Shown here piece after piece: positions 13,993-20,780 of a DNA stretch of 29,917 nucleotides. The translations under genes were made by a program, and so were the position numbers. The notes beneath the pieces were generated by a model. The model searched no databases. It was not told the DNA's origin and was given only the letters and a program-made list of their open reading frames with translations. How positions within the stretch are numbered: position 1 is the stretch's first letter; each line of letters begins with the position of its first letter. The stretch is from JBASTI01 sp964374025 (GTDB lineage: Bacteria > Patescibacteriota > Minisyncoccia > Spechtbacterales > HO2-43-30). The stretch covers positions 1 to 29,917 of the forward strand of contig CAYJWU010000008.1 in NCBI GenBank assembly GCA_964374025.1, given 5' to 3'.

Positions 13993-15264
13993 TTACGCGC
14001 CACTCGCAATATCATCTCTGTGCCATTGCGTACCTTTCCTTGGGTCTCTTTTCTTAAAGGAAATGTTTGATGCGTCGGCATACGCGTTTTCTCTGGCTTC
14101 CTCAAGCGTTTGCCCATGCCCCACAATAGAAAGTACGCGGCCGCCTGCGGTCACAAGGTTTCCTCTTTCGTCCAATCTCGTCCCGCCTTGAAATATGAGA
14201 CCTTTGCATTTTTCAAGGCCATATATTCTGTGCCCTATTTTCGGTTCTCCCGGATATCCTTCAGTGCAAAGTACAACATTTACAAACGCGCCATCGTGCC
14301 AGCGCACATACTCGTTTGTCTTAAGCATATCGCCTTTTGCAGTTGCATAACAAAGATCAACAAAGTCGGATTTCAAAAGCGGAAGAACAACTTGCGCTTC
14401 AGGATCCCCTAGGCGGCAGTTGAACTCAAGAAATTTCGGGCCTGTACTCGTTACGATCATGCCAGGATACAGAAACCCTTTGTATGTCCGGCCCATGTCT
14501 CGCAACGCATCGAGCGCTTTATGGATGTAGCCATAAATTTCGCGGTATAGTTTCTGGCTAAGCATTAGGGGAGCAAAGGAGCCCACTCCGCCAGTGTTGT
14601 TTCCGTAAAGATCTTGTTTGTAATCCCGCGATACCGGAAAGAGCAAGATATTGCGGCCGTCTGTCAGTACCGTAAAGGAACATTCCCAGCCCAGAAGATA
14701 TTCTTCGATAAGAATCAGCCGATGGCCTTCCTGTATCATGAGCCGGTCCACGGCCGCAAAGCCCTCTTCCACGGTTTTTGCGACAACCACTCCCTTTCCC
14801 GCGGCAAGGCCATTCGCCTTGACGACGAGCGGTAGACCAAATTTTCCCATATACCATTCTATGTATTTTTTAGCGTTATCGGGAAACGCGAAAAGTTCAA
14901 ATTGCGCGGTGGCATGCTTTAGACCGCAAGAATCAAGCACATTTTTTGCGAAAACTTTACTTCCCTCAATGAGCGCGGCGTCTTTGGAGGGTCCGAGGAT
15001 CAGAAGGCCATCGTCTTGAAATCTGTCAACAATTCCAAGAGTCAGCGGCAGTTCTGGGCCCACAATAGTAAGGTCTATTTTGTAATCCCTTGCAAATGCA
15101 ACGAGCCCCTCGATGTCATCTGCCGCGATATCCACGCGCTTGGCAATCTGGTCAATGCCGGCATTTGCAGGCGCGCAAAATAATCTGTCAACGAGCTTGC
15201 TCCGTGCGCACTTCCATACAATCGCATGTTCCCGAGCGCCCGAACCGATTACTAGTACCCTCAT
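13993..15264 (-). CDS. purD: Phosphoribosylamine--glycine ligase (GAR synthetase)
   Basis: ATP-grasp enzyme that makes glycinamide ribonucleotide, the second step of purine synthesis. The N-terminal domain begins MRVLVIGSGAREHAIVWK, with LTIVGPELPLTLGIVD near residue 75. The ATP-grasp region includes PLVVKANGLAAGKGVVVA and GFLYPGMIVTSTGPKFLEFNCRLGDPEAQVVLP. At 423 residues it is full length. The start has AGGAGG 7 nt upstream, and its ATG overlaps the stop of the cyclophilin gene by one base (TAATG). No other early purine genes are present in the window; purB is about 9 kb away on the other strand. Confidence 0.95.
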   Translation of the reverse strand: MRVLVIGSGAREHAIVWKCARSKLVDRLFCAPANAGIDQIAKRVDIAADDIEGLVAFARDYKIDLTIVGPELPLTLGIVDRFQDDGLLILGPSKDAALIEGSKVFAKNVLDSCGLKHATAQFELFAFPDNAKKYIEWYMGKFGLPLVVKANGLAAGKGVVVAKTVEEGFAAVDRLMIQEGHRLILIEEYLLGWECSFTVLTDGRNILLFPVSRDYKQDLYGNNTGGVGSFAPLMLSQKLYREIYGYIHKALDALRDMGRTYKGFLYPGMIVTSTGPKFLEFNCRLGDPEAQVVLPLLKSDFVDLCYATAKGDMLKTNEYVRWHDGAFVNVVLCTEGYPGEPKIGHRIYGLEKCKGLIFQGGTRLDERGNLVTAGGRVLSIVGHGQTLEEARENAYADASNISFKKRDPRKGTQWHRDDIASGA

Positions 15265-15938
15265 TACTTGCCTCCTATCTGGATCGTGGTTATTACGTCA
15301 TTTTGCGCAATGCTCCGTACCACTGTCATGCCCTCGGTAACCTCTCCGAAAACCGTGTGCTTGCCGTTGAGATGCGGCTGGGGGCTATAGGTTACTATAA
15401 AAAACTGCGAGCCGTTTGTGGCGGGGCCGGAATTTGCCATTGCAATTGTTCCGGCGCCCACCGGCAACGACTCAAGATCGTAATTGTAATTATATCCCTG
15501 CGTTTCAAGCTGGGAGATTTCTTCAACGGAGAGACCGAGGGATGTTGGATTTATTTCATCTTCAAAAGTATATCCGGGCCCTCCCGTTCCCACGGCCGGA
15601 CTGTCAGTTCGGGATAGGGGATCACCTCCCTGTATCATGAAACTGGGTATTACGCGGTGAAATTTGATGCCGTTGTAAAAGCCGTCTTTGGCGAGCTTTA
15701 CAAAATTATCCACCGTTTTCGGGGCGACTTTTGGATAAAGCGCAAGCTCAATATCTCCTTTTTCGGTTTTGATGACAGCCGAAATCGCGCCTTCTTTTAA
15801 TTTCGCGTCTTGATTTGCTTCACTACTCTTTTCGCCTTGGGATACCTCCGCGGGCGTCCCGTCGTTGCGCCCAAGATAAAAAAACGCGCCAATAAAAAAG
15901 ATGCCTACCGCGAACAATGCAAAAAGTGTACTTTTCAT
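15264..15938 (-). CDS. Membrane-anchored cyclophilin-type peptidyl-prolyl isomerase
   Basis: 224 residues. An N-terminal hydrophobic anchor (about 4-22) is followed by a linker rich in Glu, Ser and Lys. The cyclophilin domain (about 52-220) contains FHRVIPSFMIQGGDP, NGSQFFIVT and HLNGKHTVFGEV, including the catalytic Arg in FHRV. An insertion of about 20 residues (SLGLSVEEISQLETQGYNYN) is of the kind seen in bacterial cyclophilins related to cell-envelope folding. It probably acts outside the cytoplasmic membrane. There is no Shine-Dalgarno before ATG 15938. It is the first gene of a two-gene operon with purD. Confidence 0.9.
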   Translation of the reverse strand: MKSTLFALFAVGIFFIGAFFYLGRNDGTPAEVSQGEKSSEANQDAKLKEGAISAVIKTEKGDIELALYPKVAPKTVDNFVKLAKDGFYNGIKFHRVIPSFMIQGGDPLSRTDSPAVGTGGPGYTFEDEINPTSLGLSVEEISQLETQGYNYNYDLESLPVGAGTIAMANSGPATNGSQFFIVTYSPQPHLNGKHTVFGEVTEGMTVVRSIAQNDVITTIQIGGK

Positions 15939-16018
15939 ATATTGTTATGGTACCCGAAAACATAAAATTTGCATATACCAAAATACCAAAATACACTTGG
16001 GGTAGATTGGCATTTACA

Positions 16019-16056
16019 TTATTTACATAATGTACGATCGTGTGTTATGTAAATAA
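16019..16056. repeat. 38-bp palindrome between two minus-strand transcription units
   Basis: 12-bp perfect arms (TTATTTACATAA at 16019-16030 and its complement at 16045-16056) surround a central ACGATCGT palindrome (16034-16041) sharing the same axis; the three bases on each side of the centre form G-T wobbles. It sits about 80 bp upstream of the cyclophilin gene. Likely an operator or a dispersed palindrome. Confidence 0.75.
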
Positions 16057-16061
16057 ATCAA

Positions 16062-16091
16062 AAACAAAAAAGCGGCCGTATTAATGGCCGC
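16062..16091 (-). terminator. Intrinsic terminator after the 16096-16545 gene
   Basis: Minus-strand stem GCGGCC-attaatac-GGCCGC (16091-16072) followed by TTTTTTGTTTTT. Confidence 0.88.
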
Positions 16092-16095
16092 ATCC

Positions 16096-16545
16096 TTAAC
16101 TGGTAAGTGCTTCTTTCAAGATATGCCTGCCACGCCGCTTCCAGTATTGGGCAAGTCTTAAGATGTACTCACTCCACTGTTCGAACTTCGCTGGATCGCA
16201 TTGCTGATCATGGGCCTTTGCTGCGCGGGCTGCATTTCTCATTGTTTGCGCAAAGGATTCTATTTCACGCATAACGTCATCCGCGCTGGGAACTCGCAGG
16301 ATATCCACTTCAAATTTGTATTCATCATCAATGGTAGAAACAGATTTTGGTATGTATTTTTCCGCAACATCTTCTGGTCTTGGAAATACATCGTCCTTTA
16401 TCCAAAGGCGTTCGATGTTCACGTTTACCACCCTCACAAAACGTTCGGGCGGAAGGCCGTCGTCTTGCCAAACTAAGACCCTATAGCAGGAGCGAAATAT
16501 AAGAATATCCCCTACTTTTATTTCAGTCTTTGTCAGATCGTGCAT
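16096..16545 (-). CDS. Hypothetical protein, 149 residues
   Basis: Family not recognised. The N-terminal 50 residues look like a small beta domain (EIKVGDILIFRSCYRVLVW, RFVRVVNVNIERLWIKDDVF). The C-terminal 70 residues are helical and charged (DDVMREIESFAQTMRNAARAAK, EQWSEYILRLAQYWKRRGRH). No signal or membrane segment. It lies downstream of the 16698-17231 gene on the same strand and is followed by a terminator. Upstream of its ATG is a run of 15 G ending 9 nt from the start, where a Shine-Dalgarno would be. The frame and terminator support a real gene. Confidence 0.65.
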   Translation of the reverse strand: MHDLTKTEIKVGDILIFRSCYRVLVWQDDGLPPERFVRVVNVNIERLWIKDDVFPRPEDVAEKYIPKSVSTIDDEYKFEVDILRVPSADDVMREIESFAQTMRNAARAAKAHDQQCDPAKFEQWSEYILRLAQYWKRRGRHILKEALTS

Positions 16546-16554
16546 GTTCGCTCA

Positions 16555-16569
16555 CCCCCCCCCCCCCCC
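16555..16569 (-). repeat. Homopolymer of 15 G (C on the plus strand) at the ribosome-binding region
   Basis: Fifteen C in a row on the plus strand. On the minus strand the G run ends 9 nt before ATG 16545 and also supplies the last base of a TAG stop (16571-16569). It could act as the Shine-Dalgarno and is prone to length change by slippage. The exact length may also be a sequencing uncertainty. Confidence 0.9.
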
Positions 16570-16697
16570 TAACTATCTTTGCACGGGCCAGAGCATTTGC
16601 CGTTTTCGCATCCGCATCCGCCGCTATTGCCGCAGGCGCACGCATGTTCATCGTCTTGCTTACCCTCTTGGCTGCAACCGCAGCCGCTTTTACTCCC
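16569..16697 (-). other. Cys-rich open stretch directly after, and in frame with, the TGA of the 177-residue gene
   Basis: Reading on past TGA (16700-16698), 42 codons follow without a stop until TAG (16571-16569). They encode 8 cysteines in metal-site-like pairs: SGCGCSQEG, HACACGNSGGCGCENG, KCSGPCKDS. No ATG, GTG or TTG start occurs in this frame, so it cannot easily be a separate gene. The composition looks like real coding sequence. It may be a readthrough or selenocysteine-dependent C-terminal extension, or a tail lost to a nonsense mutation. Confidence 0.45.
16670..16685 (-). promoter_or_regulatory. Small hairpin 12 nt after the TGA, SECIS-like position
   Basis: Minus strand: GGCTGC-GGTT-GCAGCC, a perfect 6-bp stem with a GGTT loop whose first G lies 19 nt after the TGA. 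Bacterial SECIS elements sit at about this distance and have G in the apical loop. No bulged U is seen. Tentative. Confidence 0.3.
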
Positions 16698-17231
16698 TCA
16701 ATGTCCTTCTTGTAGTCCCTCGGGAAACTTCAAAATTTTTAATGTGCCGTCGTCGTCTTTAACTACATCGGCGATGTATCTACCGAAGATCCAGCCTTCT
16801 TTACCATGCTCATGAACGTGTAACTCGACATCTGTCACGAGTCCCCCTTCGATTTCCTTCTCGCGAAGGGAAAGCACTTTTGCCGTAAACAATTTGCCAT
16901 CGGAGTCCACTATCCGTACTTCCATTCCTTCTTTCAGCTCTTCCATCTTCACACCTCCTTCTGTTTTTCCGACAACTCGAACATCCATGAAAAATCTCCT
17001 TAGCGCTTCGGGTAGGACATCAAACTCAAATCCTGCCGGGTTAAACTCTGACTCGATTTCAGATATCCGTGCGAACTCCCGAATGTCTGCGTCGCTTTTA
17101 TAAATTCGCCGGCGTTTTAAGCGTTTCAATGCAAGATGCATCGCCTCCCTGTGTGACGCGGCCCGAATCACGGGAAACCAAACGAGTGTCTTTTTATTGA
17201 CAAGATCGCGGAGAATCGCCTGAAATCTCAT
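16698..17231 (-). CDS. Hypothetical protein, 177 residues up to TGA (possibly extended)
   Basis: Family not recognised. The N-terminal part (1-95) is basic and helical (SHREAMHLALKRLKRRRIY) and then acidic. The C-terminal part (96-177) looks like a small beta domain (MEVRIVDSDGKLFTAKVLSLREKEI, DVELHVHEHGKEGWIFGRYIADVV). The start at 17231 has GGAGGAGAGGG just upstream. Inside the gene, GGAGGTG lies 5 nt before Met96 (ATG 16946), a strong internal ribosome site that would give an 82-residue product. The same frame continues past TGA into a Cys-rich 42-codon stretch. The body itself has no cysteine. It is followed by the 149-residue gene on the same strand. Confidence 0.65.
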   Translation of the reverse strand: MRFQAILRDLVNKKTLVWFPVIRAASHREAMHLALKRLKRRRIYKSDADIREFARISEIESEFNPAGFEFDVLPEALRRFFMDVRVVGKTEGGVKMEELKEGMEVRIVDSDGKLFTAKVLSLREKEIEGGLVTDVELHVHEHGKEGWIFGRYIADVVKDDDGTLKILKFPEGLQEGH

Positions 17232-17263
17232 ACTCCCTCTCCTCCGGGATTTAACAATGTGCT

Positions 17264-17292
17264 ACTATAGAAGTATATATGATATCTCACAA
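17264..17292 (-). promoter_or_regulatory. Promoter of the 177-residue gene, overlapping the divergent glycosyltransferase start
   Basis: Minus strand: TTGTGA (17292-17287), 17-bp spacer, TATAGT (17269-17264). On the plus strand TACTAT (17263-17268) lies 10 nt before the glycosyltransferase ATG, so the two divergent start regions share the same bases. The plus-strand -10 has no clear -35. Confidence 0.5.
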
Positions 17293-19060
17293 AACCTCAA
17301 CCCTCCTTGCGCTTTCCCTGCTGCTCATCATGGGCGCGGTCGCTTTAACATCCATACTCGAAGATTCAGTTACAATGGACGAGTCGCCGCATATTACCGC
17401 GGGTTATAGCTACCTCAAGTTTCGGGATATGCGGCTAAACCCAGAACACCCTCCGCTCCTAAAGGATCTTGCGGCTATCCCATTACTTTTTCAGAACATC
17501 AATTTCCCAACGGATCACGTCGCTTGGTCCAGTATGGTCAACGCCCAATGGGATTTGGGGCCGCAGTTTCTGTATCGCGCCGGAAACGATCCTGATAAAA
17601 TAATTCTTTGGGGGAGAATCGGGCCAATACTCCTTATGCTTCTGTTTGGGTGGTTTGTGTTCAAGTGGGCGAGAGAGTTATTCGGCGCAAAATGGGGACT
17701 ATTCACGCTCGCGCTCTTTGCTTTCGCGCCAACAATAATGGCGCATGGCCGGCTTGTTACAACGGATGTTCCGGCGGCCTTCGCGTTTTTTATCGCGATA
17801 TATTATTACGTAAAACTTCTCAAAAACCCTTCGGGTAAAAATCTTATTATCGCTGGCATTGCCTTCGCGATTGCCCAGCTTCTCAAATTCTCTTTAGTAT
17901 TACTGCTTGGATTTTTGCCCGCGATTACTGTCTTATGGATAATTATTAACGCGGGAAGCAAAGCTTCCCGCGTTGGAGCTTGGGGGCTTCGTTTCTTCGC
18001 AGTACTCGCCATCACCGCGCTCATAATACTCCCAGTCTATCAATTCCATGTCCAAAATTATTCTCCGGAGAAACAAGCCGCGGATATTCGGCATATTCTC
18101 CAAGATAATAAATTCCCAGCTTTCACCGACGCGCTTGTGTGGATGACGGATAAACCAATACTTCGCGCTTACGCGCAATACGGCCTTGGCGTTTCCATGG
18201 TATTTATGCGCGTTGCCGGCGGCAACACTACGTATTTCCTTGGCGAAGTATCAAACCAAGCTTGGCTGTATTATTTCCCGGTAGTGTTTTTGCTGAAAGA
18301 ACCCGCGGCGCTCTTGATACTTATGGGCTTAAGCTTAATTCTTTTTTCCAAACGAATGCTCGGCCCTCCGCGTAACGGTAAATTCGTAAATTGTATGCGC
18401 GATAACTTTGAAGAAATCGCGATGCTACTTTTTGTAGTTTTCTATTGGGTCATAAGCATTACCGGAAACTTAAATATCGGCGTGCGGCATGTTCTGCCAA
18501 CCTTTCCGTTCTTGTATCTATTGATAGCCGGACAGCTCAAAAGATGGATTACTACCTCACCCCCATCCCCTCTCCTTCGTAAGGAGAGGGGTGTTTCCAT
18601 ATTCCCCTCCTTACGAAGGAGGGGCGTGGGGGTGGTTAAAATTATTTCTATTGCTGTCTTAGTGTTCTGGTACATTGCCTCATCCATAGGAGTTTATCCT
18701 CACTATATCGCTTATTTCAACGAATTCGCCGGCGGACCTGCCAATGGCTATAAGTATGTAGTAGATTCCAACTTGGACTGGGGGCAAGATCTCCGCCGCC
18801 TTAAAAAATTTGTTGCGGAAAAAAATATAGACCACATAAAAGTGGACTATTTTGGTGGAGGAGATGTGAAATATTATTTGGGGGACAAAGCAGAAATTTG
18901 GCATGCCGATAATGGCGAAACTACCGGGTGGCTTGCGGTATCCGCTACATTTTTGCAGACATCCCGCGCGTACCCTTGGGCTTCATACGCGTGGCTTGAC
19001 AAATATACGCCCGTAAAAAAAATCGGTTTTTCAATTTTTGTGTATAATATTGAAAATTGA
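17279..19060 (+). CDS. GT-C type membrane glycosyltransferase (dolichyl-phosphate-mannose/ArnT-like)
   Basis: 593 residues with about 10 or more hydrophobic segments. Family features are an acidic pair in the first outer loop (MDESPHITAGYSYL, Asp34-Glu35), LNPEHPPLLKDLAAIP, AHGRLVTTDVPAAFAFFI, GVRHVLPTFPFLYLL, and near the C-terminus YFNEFAGGPANGYKYVVDSNLDWGQD. Such enzymes move sugars from lipid-phosphate carriers to proteins or lipids on the outer membrane face. Residues 425-453 (TTSPPSPLLRKERG...) are encoded by an inserted palindromic element in the loop before the penultimate hydrophobic segment. There is no Shine-Dalgarno before ATG 17279; a TACTAT box ends 10 nt upstream. Monocistronic, closed by a bidirectional terminator. 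Confidence 0.85.
   Translation: MISHKTSTLLALSLLLIMGAVALTSILEDSVTMDESPHITAGYSYLKFRDMRLNPEHPPLLKDLAAIPLLFQNINFPTDHVAWSSMVNAQWDLGPQFLYRAGNDPDKIILWGRIGPILLMLLFGWFVFKWARELFGAKWGLFTLALFAFAPTIMAHGRLVTTDVPAAFAFFIAIYYYVKLLKNPSGKNLIIAGIAFAIAQLLKFSLVLLLGFLPAITVLWIIINAGSKASRVGAWGLRFFAVLAITALIILPVYQFHVQNYSPEKQAADIRHILQDNKFPAFTDALVWMTDKPILRAYAQYGLGVSMVFMRVAGGNTTYFLGEVSNQAWLYYFPVVFLLKEPAALLILMGLSLILFSKRMLGPPRNGKFVNCMRDNFEEIAMLLFVVFYWVISITGNLNIGVRHVLPTFPFLYLLIAGQLKRWITTSPPSPLLRKERGVSIFPSLRRRGVGVVKIISIAVLVFWYIASSIGVYPHYIAYFNEFAGGPANGYKYVVDSNLDWGQDLRRLKKFVAEKNIDHIKVDYFGGGDVKYYLGDKAEIWHADNGETTGWLAVSATFLQTSRAYPWASYAWLDKYTPVKKIGFSIFVYNIEN
18551..18637 (+). repeat. Palindromic element, copy inserted in frame in the glycosyltransferase gene
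   Basis: 87 nt, exactly 29 codons. It begins ACTACCTCACC on a codon boundary and ends GGGGGTGGTT, its outer parts being inverted (CACCCCCA / TGGGGGTG). Inner hairpins are CCCCTCTCCTT-cgt-AAGGAGAGGGG (18567-18591) and CCCCTCCTT-acg-AAGGAGGGG (18604-18624), nearly the same as two hairpins of copy 1 in atpG. Same orientation and phase as in atpG. Confidence 0.9.
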
Positions 19061-19077
19061 CATGACATAGCGAATAA

Positions 19078-19105
19078 AAAACCGTTTTTAGACGGTTTTG
19101 TTTTT
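19078..19105. terminator. Bidirectional terminator between the glycosyltransferase and AAA+ genes
   Basis: Perfect 8-bp stem AAAACCGT-ttttag-ACGGTTTT (19078-19099) with T-rich tracts on both strands. It overlaps the last codons of the AAA+ gene. Confidence 0.88.
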
Positions 19106-20656
19106 ATTGCCTTTTTCCTCAATTTGACGAGCAACGGCGTTTTTTGCTTTCGTTAGGTGGTCTAATTCGAGATAGGCTGTAGCCGGAATACTCCTTGGAT
19201 TGTCTGGCATACGGAGCTTTTTACATTGATTGGCATAAGGGGTGCCTGCTATTTTTCCGGCAGTCTCGAGAAGCCGTCGTAAGTCGGCCCCCGTAAAGCC
19301 CTCTGTTTTTCCGGCTATTTCATCCAGCCATTCCTCTTTTTTCCCGGCAGGGAAACGTTTATTGTGCCTTGCCAGTATCATAAGTATCTCTTTTCGCGCG
19401 TCTTTGGTTTGAGGAGCATTAAACTGCAGGTGTAGCTCTACTCTTCCCGCGCGCAGGAGAGCTTCATCTATAAGATCCGGCCTGTTGCTTATGAGCACAA
19501 CTACTATCGAGCCAGAGCTTGAGTTTGCCACGCCCTCAATTTCGGTAAGAAGCTGGACCAGCGCGTCGCCTTTTTCCTCCTCGTTGCCGCTTTGTGTTTT
19601 TCCGCGAGTGCGCGCGAACGCCTCCGCTTCGTCAAAAATAATCATGGCCTTTTTGTCTCTTCTTGCGCGGCCGAATCCGTGTTTGATTTTGTGCGGGGCG
19701 GAAGCGGGAGAAAAGTCCAGCAATCTTCCGCTCGCTACCTCGTACACAGTGAACCCATGGTCATAAGCGATATTTGCAAGAACGGTTGCGGTTAAGCTTT
19801 TTCCAGTTCCGGTCGGGCCGCTTAGAAGCACGCCCGGGAGAAGCCGCCCCCCAAACTCTCGTATAATGTTGGGGTACGATGCAACCGTTATAAAGCTTTC
19901 CAGCTCCTCCTGAACGTATGGGAGACCACCGATATCTTCTTTGGTTTTTGCGCCCTTCTTTGGGGGCTTGTATTTAACGAACGTAAATTTGCTACTGTAT
20001 GAATCTAGAAACATACCTATTTGTTTGCGGAATGACATGAGCATTAAAAATGCGAGAATTATGATAACTGTGCTTTGAGGATTTTGTAAGAGCCACTCCA
20101 GGAATTTATTTCTTTGCGAAAGATAAATTTCGCCTTTTGAATCAAAAATCAGGATTGTGGGCAAATCGAGCTCCCGGCGCTCGGGACCTTTCTCATGGAG
20201 TATGGAATAATCAACTTGACGCCTGGTGTTGTTCATTTCATATTCATTGTCGCGGATATAGTTTGGCAGATCGCCAATTGCTATTTCGCCGGAGTAACGC
20301 AATATAACCCTCGCGTCCCGCTTTTTTGTTGCGTCTCCCTTTTTCCACAAAAGTTCCTTCCATTCTAGAGAAGTAAGGGGCGTTTCGGGATCCAAAACAT
20401 CCGCGATCCATTCGGAGTAGTTTTTATGAGGCAATTTGACATCTTCCTCTTCCCACGCCAACTCCTTGATTTTTTGCGCTTCGCTCCGAACATCCTCGGC
20501 GCGCAAACTGGGTCCGAGCAACGGCAGGGAGTATAAGAGTTTGTTGCTGTCGGTCTGTTTGGCGTATATAATTACGGCCGCGTACAGTAATACAAGAGCA
20601 AGTGTTGCCGCTATAGTAATGCGCAGGAGCAATGAACGAATTCGGTTCTTGGGCAT
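19088..20656 (-). CDS. Membrane AAA+ ATPase with FtsH-like layout but no protease domain
   Basis: 522 residues. Layout: membrane helix (about 9-32), an outer region of about 160 residues, a second membrane helix (about 194-211), then an AAA+ module. Walker A is GPTGTGKS (280-287), Walker B is MIIFDEAEAF (338-347), the sensor is SNRPD (about 391-395), the Arg-finger region is LRAGRVE (about 402), and a C-terminal lid contains TEGFTGADLRRLLETAG. This is the FtsH arrangement, but the protein ends right after the lid: no HExxH zinc motif, no M41 domain. The FtsH pore-loop motif (F-V-G) is not recognisable; the equivalent region reads SGRLLDFSPAS. It is probably a membrane unfoldase or extraction ATPase. 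The start at ATG 20656 is fixed by AAGGAGG 4 nt upstream. Confidence 0.85.
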   Translation of the reverse strand: MPKNRIRSLLLRITIAATLALVLLYAAVIIYAKQTDSNKLLYSLPLLGPSLRAEDVRSEAQKIKELAWEEEDVKLPHKNYSEWIADVLDPETPLTSLEWKELLWKKGDATKKRDARVILRYSGEIAIGDLPNYIRDNEYEMNNTRRQVDYSILHEKGPERRELDLPTILIFDSKGEIYLSQRNKFLEWLLQNPQSTVIIILAFLMLMSFRKQIGMFLDSYSSKFTFVKYKPPKKGAKTKEDIGGLPYVQEELESFITVASYPNIIREFGGRLLPGVLLSGPTGTGKSLTATVLANIAYDHGFTVYEVASGRLLDFSPASAPHKIKHGFGRARRDKKAMIIFDEAEAFARTRGKTQSGNEEEKGDALVQLLTEIEGVANSSSGSIVVVLISNRPDLIDEALLRAGRVELHLQFNAPQTKDARKEILMILARHNKRFPAGKKEEWLDEIAGKTEGFTGADLRRLLETAGKIAGTPYANQCKKLRMPDNPRSIPATAYLELDHLTKAKNAVARQIEEKGNKNKTV

Positions 20657-20691
20657 TTTGCCTCCTTTTTCAATGAACATCTTTGCATTCC

Positions 20692-20720
20692 ATAATATAT
20701 GAGTTTAAAAGTTTGGGCAA
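20692..20720 (-). promoter_or_regulatory. Promoter of the AAA+ gene
   Basis: Minus strand: TTGCCC (20720-20715), 17-bp spacer, TATTAT (20697-20692). Its -35 overlaps that of the divergent FNR promoter, so the two genes may compete for polymerase. Confidence 0.65.
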
Positions 20721-20742
20721 ATTTGTTTGTTTGTGATATTAT
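20713..20742 (+). promoter_or_regulatory. Promoter of the FNR-like / half-DraG operon
   Basis: TTGGGC (20713-20718), 18-bp spacer, TATTAT (20737-20742). The -35 bases lie in a TTTGGGCAA dyad shared with the divergent promoter. Confidence 0.6.
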
Positions 20743-20780
20743 GGTTTTACGTTCCTTGAATAGTGAATAGGAGGTGGGAT

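Noticed and set aside
16698..16700. TGA as a glycine codon (code 25) to explain the Cys-rich continuation
   Set aside because: TGA ends atpF, atpD, the FNR gene, the HAD gene and others at proper family lengths with overlapping downstream starts, so the standard bacterial code is in use.
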